Source: JAVJRN01 sp040218415 (GTDB lineage: Bacteria > Bacteroidota > Bacteroidia > Cytophagales > Cyclobacteriaceae). From it: a stretch of DNA of 27,462 bases. This document shows, piece after piece, positions 17,681 through 25,356 of this stretch. Location: NCBI GenBank assembly GCA_040218415.1, contig JAVJRN010000053.1, positions 1-27,462 on the forward strand, written 5' to 3'. Every line of letters begins with the position of its first letter. Position 1 is the stretch's first letter. The notes below the pieces were generated by a model, which made no database searches, was not told the DNA's origin, and saw only the letters and a program-made list of their open reading frames with translations. The position numbers were made by a program, and so were the translations under genes.

Positions 17681-17697
17681 GCTTATCAATAAAACCG
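17668..17697 (+). terminator. Hairpin overlapping the stop of the LytTR gene
   Basis: CGGTTTTA (17668-17675) pairs with TAAAACCG (17690-17697), and TTGA/TCAA extends the stem after a one-base bulge, leaving a 5-base loop. It spans the stop codon and should form at the 3' end of the lytSR mRNA. There is no T-run, so it may be an mRNA-stabilising end rather than a true terminator. Confidence 0.4.
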
Positions 17698-17860
17698 ACC
17701 ACCAATAGAATGAGCCTTACATAAGGAAACTTCACATGAGTCATCTCATGCTAACCATCTTCAAAACCACTAAATGGGTATTTGATAGCAGCATTCTGGC
17801 GCTTATTAACCTGAGTTCGATGAATAAAGCATTGAAAAAAGCATTAAAATCGTCTTTACG

Positions 17861-17877
17861 AGGGGTAACCCCTTTTT
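17861..17877 (+). terminator. GC hairpin followed by T-run
   Basis: AGGGG-TAA-CCCCT followed by TTTT. The CCCCT arm can also pair with a second AGGGG at 17881-17885, giving two mutually exclusive hairpins. It lies about 180 bp after the LytTR stop, so it could end that transcript. Confidence 0.35.
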
Positions 17878-17952
17878 ATCAGGGGCACAAATCATGCTGA
17901 CGATCTTTTGTAAGTGTTTGAAAATCCACTTTTATATAAAAATGTCATCAGT

Positions 17953-18088
17953 AAATAAGAACCGATTCGAATGAGGTTTTTATTGAAGTAATCTCCTCTT
18001 TCCAGCAGACTGCTTCTATTTTCTAAGCTTTTCAAGCTTAAAAAATATCGCAATGACGCTAGAACGTGTACTGAACAATCGAACTCAG
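17953..18088 (+). repeat. 137-bp intergenic repeat, copy 2 (upstream of DUF808 gene)
   Basis: The reverse complement of this stretch is about 90% identical to 4100-4236. The central hairpin here is longer: TTTTTTAAGCTT pairs with AAGCTTAGAAAA, while copy 1 keeps the outer ten pairs. The same end of the element (CTGAGTT) faces the following gene in both copies. Confidence 0.85.
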
Positions 18089-18281
18089 ATTATTGGTTAA
18101 ATCCGCCATTGAAATAAGACACGAAGAAAAACAAAGAGCTAGGCTTAAGTTTGAGCGCCATAAAAGAAATCCGAATCCTTCTTATCGTCGTTGTGGGTAT
18201 AAAAACATGCTTTAATGAAGCCAGCGATTGATGAAAATTGGTCATTTTTTATTGCATTGCATTAAATTGGCACTAAAAAAA

Positions 18282-19166
18282 ATGGCATCAGGATTTTTCG
18301 TATTACTTGACGACATAGCTGCACTCATGGACGACATGGCTGTAATGACCAAGGTGGCAGCCAAAAAAACGGCTGGTATTTTAGGCGATGACTTGGCGGT
18401 AAATGCCGAAAAAGCATCTGGCTTCCTCTCCGACCGAGAATTACCCGTATTGTGGGCGATCACCAAAGGCTCTTTTATCAATAAGGTTATTTTATTGCCT
18501 TTTGCTTTTTTACTCAGTGCCTTCGCCCCTATGGCCATCCCAATCATTCTTGTGCTGGGTGGTGTTTACCTAGCGTATGAAGCCGCAGAGAAGATTTTTG
18601 AATATTTCGTACCTCACTCGCCTGAACAAGAAGTGGGACTTGCCATGGAACTGACCAAGGAGCAAATTTTGCAATTAGAAAAGGAAAAAGTGCGCGCTGC
18701 GATCGTGACGGATTTTATTCTTTCTGCAGAAATTGTGATCATCGCCTTAGGCACGGTGGTGGATATTCCCCTACTTTCACAGATTGCCGTAGTATCAGCC
18801 ATTGCTTTGCTAGCTACCGTGGGCGTATATGGCATTGTCGCCTTAATTGTGAGGATGGATGATTTTGGTTACCGACTCATAGCGCTCAACGAGGAAGAAA
18901 ACACTTTTTCTGATCGCGCTGGAAAAATGCTGATAGCTGCCCTACCAAAGATCATTAAAGGACTTGCTTTGGTGGGAACGCTCGCGCTCATCACCGTCTC
19001 AGGTGGTATTTTTGTACATAATATCGCGTTTATTCATCATTTATTCCCTTCGCTCCCTTCTATCATTACTGAAATATTGGCCGGTTTAACCATTGGTTTT
19101 CTGGCTTTGGCCATTGTCCTGACTTCCAAAAAGATATGGCGAAGTTGGAAAGCCAAGACAGACTGA
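18282..19166 (+). CDS. DUF808 family membrane protein (YedI-like)
   Basis: A 294-aa inner-membrane protein of the DUF808 family (PF05661; E. coli YedI). The family signature is at the N-terminus (LLDDIAALMDDMAVMTKVAA, then KKTAGILGDDLAVNAEKASG), followed by hydrophobic segments (KVILLPFAFLLSAFAPMAIPI, FILSAEIVIIALGTVV and later ones). Function is not established. The frame is open upstream to 18228, but the family starts a few residues before LLDDIA, so the ATG at 18282 is preferred. It is the last ordinary chromosomal gene before the cassette array. Confidence 0.9.
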   Translation: MASGFFVLLDDIAALMDDMAVMTKVAAKKTAGILGDDLAVNAEKASGFLSDRELPVLWAITKGSFINKVILLPFAFLLSAFAPMAIPIILVLGGVYLAYEAAEKIFEYFVPHSPEQEVGLAMELTKEQILQLEKEKVRAAIVTDFILSAEIVIIALGTVVDIPLLSQIAVVSAIALLATVGVYGIVALIVRMDDFGYRLIALNEEENTFSDRAGKMLIAALPKIIKGLALVGTLALITVSGGIFVHNIAFIHHLFPSLPSIITEILAGLTIGFLALAIVLTSKKIWRSWKAKTD

Positions 19167-19508
19167 TTAATTAAACCAAAGGTGAAACCCTGTTTTTTAG
19201 TGCAGACTTCTTGAGGGCATATCTTGAGGGCATATATATTACCGTATTACTTTTCCTGAAAACTCATCATAAAATGAGACCTGAAACAATGGATTTTTTT
19301 TGCAGTTACTGTATGCCCTCGCTACATTGTAAAATAGTTTGTGATGAGCTATCCGGTATTAGTCGTTTATAAAAGTTTGTACTTGGGTTTATCTCTGATA
19401 TACAAGCATTTAAACTAAAAGAAACTAAAAAAACTATAAGGTAAGTAAACACCATTGTGTTTACTGAATTGTTAGCGGCAATAATGCACTTGTGAATCGA
19501 TATTTATT
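19167..19508. other. Region preceding the first cassette
   Basis: 342 bp without a gene. It contains two adjacent 13-bp units CTTGAGGGCATAT (19210-19235) whose core recurs inverted as TATGCCCTC (19312-19320), and a perfect hairpin AGTAAACAC-catt-GTGTTTACT (19444-19465). Six bases later is GTTAGCG (19471-19477), the same core that ends attC1. No left arm complementary to that core is present, so this is an attI-like or eroded boundary and not a complete attC. No integrase gene is visible. Confidence 0.5.
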
Positions 19509-19829
19509 ATGACCAAAGAAGATTGGCAAAACCTTTATAACATTTTAGATCAGATACATTCTGATTTTCAGAATGCTTATCATGACTACAAGAACGGTCG
19601 AAATAAGGCCATTAGAAGTCAGGGGGAACGGAAAGTAGATAGTTCAATTAACCTCGCGGATTATCATATCAGTAAAAACTACGAGGCATATGAATTACTA
19701 ACAGGCATTGAAGGTTCTGATTATTCACGAGCTATTAATTATGATGAATTTAAACAGCCAAGGTACTTTGGTAGGGATCTTTCTGAATTCCTGGAGAAAA
19801 TTAAAGTAAAAATCAAAAGTCCAGATTAA
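19509..19829 (+). CDS. Unknown 106-aa protein, cassette 1
   Basis: A small, soluble, charged protein that I do not recognise. It is rich in Asp, Tyr and Lys, with an N-terminal helix-like part (EDWQNLYNILDQIHSDFQNAYHDY) and no cysteine pairs, signal or membrane segment. It starts 32 bp after the cassette boundary core at 19471-19477 and ends 4 bp before the AlbA_2-domain gene, so both are carried and probably translated together. Its small size and tight linkage suggest an accessory or regulatory partner of the larger protein; this is inference only. Confidence 0.7.
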   Translation: MTKEDWQNLYNILDQIHSDFQNAYHDYKNGRNKAIRSQGERKVDSSINLADYHISKNYEAYELLTGIEGSDYSRAINYDEFKQPRYFGRDLSEFLEKIKVKIKSPD

Positions 19830-19833
19830 ACAT

Positions 19834-20997
19834 ATGTACTTACTTGGTAAGCCAATTGATGATATCACAGCCGATGATATTCAACGACTAATTGACAACT
19901 CAATTCCTGAGAATCGATCACTTGATTATAAAAAGGAAATCAAGCTAAATAAGGACGGAGAAAAAAAGGAATTTTTATTCGACGTTTCCTCATTTAGAAA
20001 TACTGAAGGAGGTTGTATAATCTACGGAATTGAAGAGCAAAAAGATGATTCTGGACAAAATACTGGCACACCTCTAAAGGTATCTGGAATTAGTACTGAA
20101 AATGAGGATAAGCTAACACAACAAATTGAAGATTTAGTTAAGAATGGAACAGAACCATCAATTTCCAACCTAAAACTTAATTTCCTGAATGTTGATGAGG
20201 CCAAAGTCCTGATACTGGGGATTTCCAAGGGAATTGGACTACCATGTATGGTGACTATGAATCATTCGAATAAGTTTTACAAAAGAAGGAACAGTGGTAA
20301 ATTCCTTGTGGATATTTACGAACTGAACGATATGTTTATGCATAATAAATTGCTTAAAGATCAAATAAACAATTTTATCTTAAGTCGAGTCAATGATGTC
20401 CGAACAGGTAATGTATTTCCCAATATATTAAAGGATCATTCATTTTTCGTCCATCTAATACCTTTTGATTTTCAAACTGAAACGAATCTTGATTTTAGAA
20501 ACCCTGATCAGCTTAATCTCACAACAAGGATGAAACCTCTACACAGTGGAGGGTGGAATTGGATGTATAATTTTGATGGTTTTGCAACCTTTTCTCAACA
20601 GGATAGGCAGAACATTGATTCTTATGATCAAGTGTTTAGAAATGGCATCTATGAAGCTTACTGTTCTTCACTGACCTACGATAATAGGAACGGTCAAAAA
20701 ACTATCTTTGGTGATCATCTAATTAAGGACACTGAAGAAAAGATAAAATCTGGGTTATCAATTTTAAAGGACCTTGGTGTCGATCCTCCGATTTATGTCT
20801 CAATTAGTATGATCAATTTTCAAGATGTTGTGCTGGAGAGAGCGATGAGATTTAGTCGTCCGATTGTACAAACAAATTTAAGATTACCAATAATCCAGAT
20901 TAGTTCATTTTCTGAACCTATACTCGAAACTATCAAACCTATTTTTGACATAATTTGGCAGACAGTTGGGTTTGCTGAAAGTCCAATAAAAGGATAA
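19834..20997 (+). CDS. Schlafen/AlbA_2-domain protein, cassette 1
   Basis: A 387-aa soluble protein. Residues about 15-165 match the AlbA_2 (Schlafen AAA_4, PF04326) domain: ENRSLDYKKEI (26-36), the signature SSFRNTEGGCIIYGIEE (about 52-68) and FYKRRNSGKFLVDIYEL. Proteins with this domain bind nucleic acid and are often annotated as putative ATP-binding or transcriptional regulators; several antiviral or conflict systems use it. The C-terminal half (about 170-387) has mixed alpha/beta character (FFVHLIPFDF, GWNWMYNFDGFATF, PPIYVSISMINFQDV) and I cannot assign it. It ends 3 bp before the attC1 core. The codon usage is AT-richer than the genes before 19166. Confidence 0.8.
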   Translation: MYLLGKPIDDITADDIQRLIDNSIPENRSLDYKKEIKLNKDGEKKEFLFDVSSFRNTEGGCIIYGIEEQKDDSGQNTGTPLKVSGISTENEDKLTQQIEDLVKNGTEPSISNLKLNFLNVDEAKVLILGISKGIGLPCMVTMNHSNKFYKRRNSGKFLVDIYELNDMFMHNKLLKDQINNFILSRVNDVRTGNVFPNILKDHSFFVHLIPFDFQTETNLDFRNPDQLNLTTRMKPLHSGGWNWMYNFDGFATFSQQDRQNIDSYDQVFRNGIYEAYCSSLTYDNRNGQKTIFGDHLIKDTEEKIKSGLSILKDLGVDPPIYVSISMINFQDVVLERAMRFSRPIVQTNLRLPIIQISSFSEPILETIKPIFDIIWQTVGFAESPIKG

Positions 20998-21000
20998 AGC

Positions 21001-21116
21001 CGCTAACAGGCGCTAAGCCCAATCGGCTTACTTAGTTACTTGCAAAGGGCATTTGAAAAAGATAGATTTGAGATATTTGAAAGGCTGAGCCGACTGTGCT
21101 TAGCTGATCGTTAGCG
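21001..21116 (+). other. attC site 1
   Basis: CGCTAAC (21001-21007) is the exact complement of GTTAGCG (21110-21116), GCTAAGC (21012-21018) of GCTTAGC (21098-21104), and TCGGCTTA (21023-21030) pairs with TGAGCCGA (21086-21093) with one G-T. Unpaired boxes of 4-5 bases separate the three helices, and a 55-base loop closes the hairpin. The R''/L''...L'/R' order, the 116-bp length and the position 3 bp after a stop codon are those of integron attC sites. Confidence 0.85.
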
Positions 21117-21140
21117 AAAATGAAAAACAAAAGAAAATAG

Positions 21141-22193
21141 ATGAGTCAAGAAATAAAATTAGCATCTCTTAGAGAAAACACATTGGCTTCTATTGCTGAA
21201 TTTTTACTTGACGAAAATTTTCAGAATAGCACAATACTTAAAGAAGGGATTTTAGAACTAATCAACCTTCTCTCCGATTATTTTGAAGAAGGAACTCATT
21301 TGTTTCCTGAAGTATTGATCACAAATAATTCGGATGAATTTTTCAAAACTATTTCAAATAGAGAAGTACTCATTGCTGAAGAGGAACTAACAGTCTCTGA
21401 ATTTAAAAACATTATTAAGTTATGTGCCCCTCTTGCAGTTGGGAGTTGGATAATATTCATTCAAGTCAATGGTAATAAAATGAAGTATGGTTTAGTTGAT
21501 GCTGAAATGACTGAAACAAGTCCATCCATTTATGAGCAGACAGTAGGAGAATTGAAGGTAGAACCTAAAGATATTAATATAGCCTACTTGAAAAATATTG
21601 GCAGTAAAACAGTAGAGCTAACAGGACTAAAAAAGAAACTTATAGTCTCTTTAACTTTAGATAAAATTCCAACATCAGGAATCAACACCATAAATCAAAT
21701 TTCTCAGCAAATAACCCAAAGCTGTGACGAAGAGTTCAAAATCCCAATTACAACATTTGTTGACAAAACGATTGAAGATGCAATTAAACAAGGGCATGGT
21801 AATTTAATTGGTGTTATTCAAGATGATGATGAAACAATAAATAGGCTAAAAGTGAAGCTCTCTGACGGAGTTTACCTTAAAACTCCAATTGACATTGCCG
21901 ACTATGTAGTCTATACAGAAAAAGAAAAAACAAACGAATCTTCAGTCTCATTAATGGCTTTCAGTAAAGTGATGATTTCAATGTTAAATCATGACGGGAT
22001 TACATTGATGACAGATAAAGCAAAGATTCTAGGCTACCATATGTTTATCGAACCAATTGTTAAAGAAGATGGTGAGCAACCAGTTGGAGGAGCAAGGACT
22101 CGTGCCTATCAATCAATGGTTAATTCTGACTTATTTTCAGCTTGTTTTTATAAATCACAAGATGGAAATGCTAAAATATGGATAAAGAAATGA
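21141..22193 (+). CDS. Diadenylate-cyclase-fold (DisA_N/DACNV-like) protein, cassette 2
   Basis: A 350-aa soluble protein. The C-terminal third carries the pattern of a DAC domain: HDGITLMTDKAKILGYHMFIEP (His284-Asp285-Gly286-Ile287, where DisA has DGA), then GGARTRAYQSM (316-326, where DisA has GTRHRAA). The His of RHR is replaced by Thr and the Ala of DGA by Ile, so cyclic-di-AMP synthesis is doubtful. Such altered DAC domains have been predicted to be nucleotide sensors (DACNV group). The first 200 residues form a separate alpha/beta part (FPEVLITNNSDEFFKTI, GSWIIFIQVNG). Its stop overlaps the start of the next gene in an ATGA. The domain call rests on motif memory and no alignment was run. 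Confidence 0.6.
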   Translation: MSQEIKLASLRENTLASIAEFLLDENFQNSTILKEGILELINLLSDYFEEGTHLFPEVLITNNSDEFFKTISNREVLIAEEELTVSEFKNIIKLCAPLAVGSWIIFIQVNGNKMKYGLVDAEMTETSPSIYEQTVGELKVEPKDINIAYLKNIGSKTVELTGLKKKLIVSLTLDKIPTSGINTINQISQQITQSCDEEFKIPITTFVDKTIEDAIKQGHGNLIGVIQDDDETINRLKVKLSDGVYLKTPIDIADYVVYTEKEKTNESSVSLMAFSKVMISMLNHDGITLMTDKAKILGYHMFIEPIVKEDGEQPVGGARTRAYQSMVNSDLFSACFYKSQDGNAKIWIKK

Positions 22194-23491
22194 GTGAAAT
22201 ACAACTTTGGCAAGGACCTGATGGAGTTAAAATTCCTGCAAACGTAAATGACACAAATCAAATTGTCTCTTACGCAAACTATTTGTCCGAAAAACAAAAA
22301 AATCAAATTGTTGCTGCCTTTCAAATTGAGGCTTATGATATGGCAGCTGAATATGCTTGGAAGAAAGCAATGGTAAAGCTTAAGGAAACTATTTCTACAC
22401 TTGGAATGAAGTTTATTGGGGAAATGTTAGGAAGAAACGATATAGATGAATTTTCTACAATTGATACCTCATTAACAGATTACACTACTATTCAATTAGC
22501 TGAACAACTTGGAGTTATTGGGTCAACTGCTTCTCTTAAGTTAAAGCAAGCTAACGAATTAATCACTCATTATTTTTCAAAAGAAGCTTCTGAGGAGATA
22601 GATAATGTATCAGCTATTCAAATAATAAAATCCAGTGTGCAGTACATACTTGGAGAGGCTGACATTTCGATAGCTATTGAATTTTCTCAATTTAGAGAAC
22701 GATTACTTAATGAAACACTTACATTAAAAGACCCTCAAATTGAACAACTAATAAATTCACCATTATTTTACCTCAGAACAGTAATGTCAATATTATTAGC
22801 TTCTGTTAAAAATGATAAAGGGGCTAAATTGGAACATTCTCTTGCAAATCTTAATTTATTAATAGAAAGTATTTGGCCACATTTAGGAGAAAATGACAAA
22901 TGGAATATAGGCACTGCGTACCGTGATGTAACAGCTGCAGGAAATACTATTGCATCATCAGGTATTAAAAATGCACTATTAAAAATTGGAGGATTTGATT
23001 TTGTACCTGAAAATTTAAGGTCTGTAACATTTAAGAAGGCCGCTGCTGCAGTAATTGAAACTCATTTTGAATTTAATAATTTCTATAATGAACCATCTGT
23101 TGTAAGAAAGCTTGCGAGTTTAGGAAGTACAATTCCTTCACCAGCGTTAATCGATTGTATGCAGGCATATTTGGCGGTATATCTAGGGAATAGCTATGGT
23201 GTTTCTACTGTTGCTGCTCAGATAGCAGAAGAAAAGCTATTAGAAATAACTAGAGAGCGTTGGTATTATTACTTCGAAAAAGTAATTCAAGATGACGAAA
23301 TCGTTCTTTCAAAAATTTACGGTAACAGAAGAATAGAAAGATTTAGAAATATTTTGATTTCAAATTCTTATAATGATTTCCTTGATTTACCTAAAGACAA
23401 CCAACAGTTATATAATGCAATTATTGAGAACAAAACTTCAAGAGCACAAAGTATAGGTCAAACCTTAGGGAACAGAATAAAAAAGAAGTAA
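22190..23491 (+). CDS. Unknown 433-aa helical protein, cassette 2
   Basis: I do not recognise this protein. It appears almost wholly alpha-helical and soluble, with no signal, no membrane segment, no cysteine cluster and no obvious nucleotide-binding motif. Features that can be described are a start LWQGPDGVKIPANVND, a hydrophobic helical middle (PLFYLRTVMSILLASV, LEHSLANLNLLIESIWPHLGE), an Ala-rich helix (KKAAAAVIETHFEF) and a basic C-terminus. The ATG at 22190 overlaps the upstream stop (ATGA); the frame is open 4 codons further to the ATG at 22178. Translational coupling to the DAC-fold gene implies a shared function, possibly as effector or scaffold. It ends 7 bp before the attC2 core. 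Confidence 0.8.
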   Translation: MSEIQLWQGPDGVKIPANVNDTNQIVSYANYLSEKQKNQIVAAFQIEAYDMAAEYAWKKAMVKLKETISTLGMKFIGEMLGRNDIDEFSTIDTSLTDYTTIQLAEQLGVIGSTASLKLKQANELITHYFSKEASEEIDNVSAIQIIKSSVQYILGEADISIAIEFSQFRERLLNETLTLKDPQIEQLINSPLFYLRTVMSILLASVKNDKGAKLEHSLANLNLLIESIWPHLGENDKWNIGTAYRDVTAAGNTIASSGIKNALLKIGGFDFVPENLRSVTFKKAAAAVIETHFEFNNFYNEPSVVRKLASLGSTIPSPALIDCMQAYLAVYLGNSYGVSTVAAQIAEEKLLEITRERWYYYFEKVIQDDEIVLSKIYGNRRIERFRNILISNSYNDFLDLPKDNQQLYNAIIENKTSRAQSIGQTLGNRIKKK

Positions 23492-23498
23492 ACACTTT

Positions 23499-23692
23499 CG
23501 CTAACACGGTATATAGCAAATAGGGCGTTCGGTGGTTTGCGAGAGGTTCGTGCTATTTACAAACACCGCCAAATTTTTAATTTGGCTTTTAAAATGAATA
23601 AGTTAAAAACAAAATATAAAAATTTGGCTCAGTGCAAACTTGAAAGTTCATCTCTTTCTACTGCCCTACTTGCCATATACTAACCGTTAGAA
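23499..23692 (+). other. attC site 2 with extra internal hairpins
   Basis: CTAAC (23501-23505) pairs with GTTAG (23686-23690). GTATAT-GCAA-TAGGGC positions in 23509-23526 pair with 23663-23680 with only two mismatches. At 194 bp it is longer than usual because the loop holds further structure: GCCAAATT-ttt-AATTTGGC (23568-23586) with a competing AATTTGGC at 23621-23628, and CGGTGgTTTG/CAAACACCG (23530-23568). It begins 7 bp after the stop of the 433-aa gene. Confidence 0.85.
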
Positions 23693-23748
23693 ACAATTGC
23701 TCTTACTAATATAATGATTTTGTAAGCTTGTAAGGACGCAAAAAAAGG

Positions 23749-24222
23749 ATGAAGATTATTGTAAAATTTCCCCAGCACTCTAATAAAAATATTATCAGAA
23801 CTTTGAAAAACATATTTTTTATAGCATTAATAGTTCTTTCTAATTTGACTTTTGCTCAAAATCATTCAATTGTGAAAGGAAAGATAATAGACGATAAATT
23901 TAACTGTTTATTAGGAGTTAAAATTACAAATATAAATAGTAGAGTAGTATCTATGTCTGACCAAGACGGTAATTATGAAATAATTGCTTCTGAAAATGAC
24001 ACATTAGCATTTCAAATGATTGGATTGACAACCGAAGAAATAAAAATAGAAGACTCAAGTCAGAAATTGAATCTAATAATGATGGATAAAGATGTTAATT
24101 GTTTAGGAGCAGTTTGGACTGAAAAGCAGTATAGAAGAGCACACCGTCAGATAGAAAAACAGCTAAAAAAATTGTATAAAAAAGCAGAGAAACAGAATGC
24201 TTGGAAAAAGGAAAGTTGCTAA
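23749..24222 (+). CDS. Small secreted CarboxypepD_reg-like protein, cassette 3
   Basis: A 157-aa exported protein. A signal peptide follows a basic start (KNIFFIALIVLSNLTFAQ, cleavage near residue 36). Then comes a single transthyretin-like beta-sandwich of the CarboxypepD_reg type (VKGKIIDDKFNCLLGVKITNI ... SMSDQDGNYEIIASENDTLAFQMIGL). The C-terminus (about 125-157) is a basic helix (YRRAHRQIEKQLKKLYKKAEKQ). In Bacteroidota this fold normally fronts TonB-dependent receptors, but here it stands alone. The last codon and stop (TGC TAA) form part of the attC3 R'' core, so the gene uses all available cassette space. Function unknown. Confidence 0.75.
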   Translation: MKIIVKFPQHSNKNIIRTLKNIFFIALIVLSNLTFAQNHSIVKGKIIDDKFNCLLGVKITNINSRVVSMSDQDGNYEIIASENDTLAFQMIGLTTEEIKIEDSSQKLNLIMMDKDVNCLGAVWTEKQYRRAHRQIEKQLKKLYKKAEKQNAWKKESC

Positions 24223-24410
24223 CATTCTGTATAAATCATGGCTGTTAGTAGGTTCTTGTGCCTTTAGCTCTTCGTAGATAGTCCGGCAATCCGCAGGATT
24301 GCCTTATTGATGAAAATTAATTTAATAAGCCAATCCTACGGATTGCCTCGGTAGTTAATTGAAATTTTTATACTTTTAATCAGCCACGAATTTATACAGT
24401 GGCGTTGGAA
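24217..24410 (+). other. attC site 3 with a nested inverted repeat
   Basis: CTGTATAAAT (24227-24236) is the exact complement of ATTTATACAG (24390-24399), GGCTG (24240-24244) of CAGCC (24381-24385), and CTAAC (24219-24223) pairs with GTTGG (24404-24408) through one G-T. The total is 194 bp. The loop contains a second inverted repeat, 24285-24308 against 24324-24347 (22 of 24 positions), each arm of which is itself a hairpin (GGCAATCC-gca-GGATTGCC). The R'' core overlaps the stop codon of the preceding gene. Confidence 0.85.
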
Positions 24411-24419
24411 ACCATAAGC

Positions 24420-25355
24420 ATGACGAAAAAGATCATTCCAATCTTAATACTCCTAATTAGCTGTTCCTCACCAACTAAAGAACATCTAGTTACTCAAATT
24501 CCTCCTATCATTGAATTTGATAAAGGAGGGCAGGCTACTGATTTGTGTAAGGAATATCTGGTATCCATTAGAAATGAAAGAAGCCTGCTAAAAACTTCTT
24601 ACTACTTCGCTAATGGAAAAATTGATTCCGAAGACCATCATTTGAACTCAACATGGACTAGAAAAGGGAAACGAATTTATTACGATTATCAAGATACCCT
24701 ATTAGTACAAAGACGATTATACCTAGATAATGGTGATAGTACAAAGGCGATTTATCATTATGACGATAATGGATTATTGCTTAAAGAGGAACACTACGAT
24801 TTTGAAAAAAGGATTCGAGAAGATGTTGATAAAGGGTTAGGAAGCTCTGAAGGTTGTATCATAACGGAAGACGATTATGAAAAGGAAAGAACTTGGCGGA
24901 GAAGAAGTATTATTAACTATCAATATGATTCACTAGGTCGTAAAATTGAATACTATGCTCCATCGATTCATTGGAACAGACAAAATAGATATACTTGGAT
25001 TTATGATGACAATAATAGAGTAGTAGAGCATAGATCGTACGATCATAACCGATTGATTTGGGCTAAAACATACTCATACGAAACGAACTCATTAGAAATA
25101 ACCAGAACATGGTTTGATCATGAAGGGAATCCTCAACATTTAAAGAAAAACCATGAATACTCTCCAGAATTGACTTTTAGATACACATTAAATGAAATTG
25201 AACAACCCATTACTGAAGTAGTCTCTAATGAAAAAGGAGAACTGAGAAGCCAAGAAACATCCAAATATGATGAAGAAGGAAGAATTGTCGAGACAAAACA
25301 ATTCAATAGCGAAGGTCAACATTTGACAACTCATCTATTTGAATATGAGAGATAG
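24420..25355 (+). CDS. Lipoprotein with YD/RHS-like beta-hairpin repeats, cassette 4
   Basis: A 311-aa protein with a short signal ending in a lipobox (ILLISC, Cys near residue 15), so it should be anchored to a membrane from the periplasmic or outer face. The rest is built of repeated Y-D-x-x-G-R/L-x-x-x-x strands (YHYDDNGLLLKEEHYD, YQYDSLGRKIEYY, WIYDDNNRVVEHRSYD, SKYDEEGRIVETKQF), as in the short YD-repeat proteins of Bacteroidota. No toxin domain follows the repeats. The frame is open from a GTG at 24399 inside attC3, but the ATG at 24420 gives the proper signal sequence. Function unknown; cell-surface binding is a reasonable guess. Confidence 0.75.
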   Translation: MTKKIIPILILLISCSSPTKEHLVTQIPPIIEFDKGGQATDLCKEYLVSIRNERSLLKTSYYFANGKIDSEDHHLNSTWTRKGKRIYYDYQDTLLVQRRLYLDNGDSTKAIYHYDDNGLLLKEEHYDFEKRIREDVDKGLGSSEGCIITEDDYEKERTWRRRSIINYQYDSLGRKIEYYAPSIHWNRQNRYTWIYDDNNRVVEHRSYDHNRLIWAKTYSYETNSLEITRTWFDHEGNPQHLKKNHEYSPELTFRYTLNEIEQPITEVVSNEKGELRSQETSKYDEEGRIVETKQFNSEGQHLTTHLFEYER

Positions 25356-25356
25356 T

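Larger units (their letters stand above)
17681..18281. other. Intergenic region carrying hairpins and the second 137-bp repeat
   Basis: No gene is supported here. It holds a 16-bp palindrome (CATGAG-tcat-CTCATG, 17735-17750), a GC hairpin with T-run (17861-17877), and the second copy of the 137-bp repeat (17953-18088). A 54-codon frame from the ATG at 17736 (stop 17900) runs through the hairpin. It has protein-like composition (IFKTTKWVFDSSILALINL) but no recognisable relatives, so it is not called. Confidence 0.5.

Noticed and set aside
17736..17900. 54-codon plus-strand frame (MSHLMLTIFKTTKW...)
   Set aside because: Composition is protein-like, but it passes through a terminator-like hairpin and resembles no family I know; it stays an open possibility only.
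19210..19320. A fifth attC formed by GAGGGCATA and TATGCCCTC
   Set aside because: Only one 9-bp helix is found, without outer cores or unpaired boxes, so it does not meet the pattern of the other four sites.
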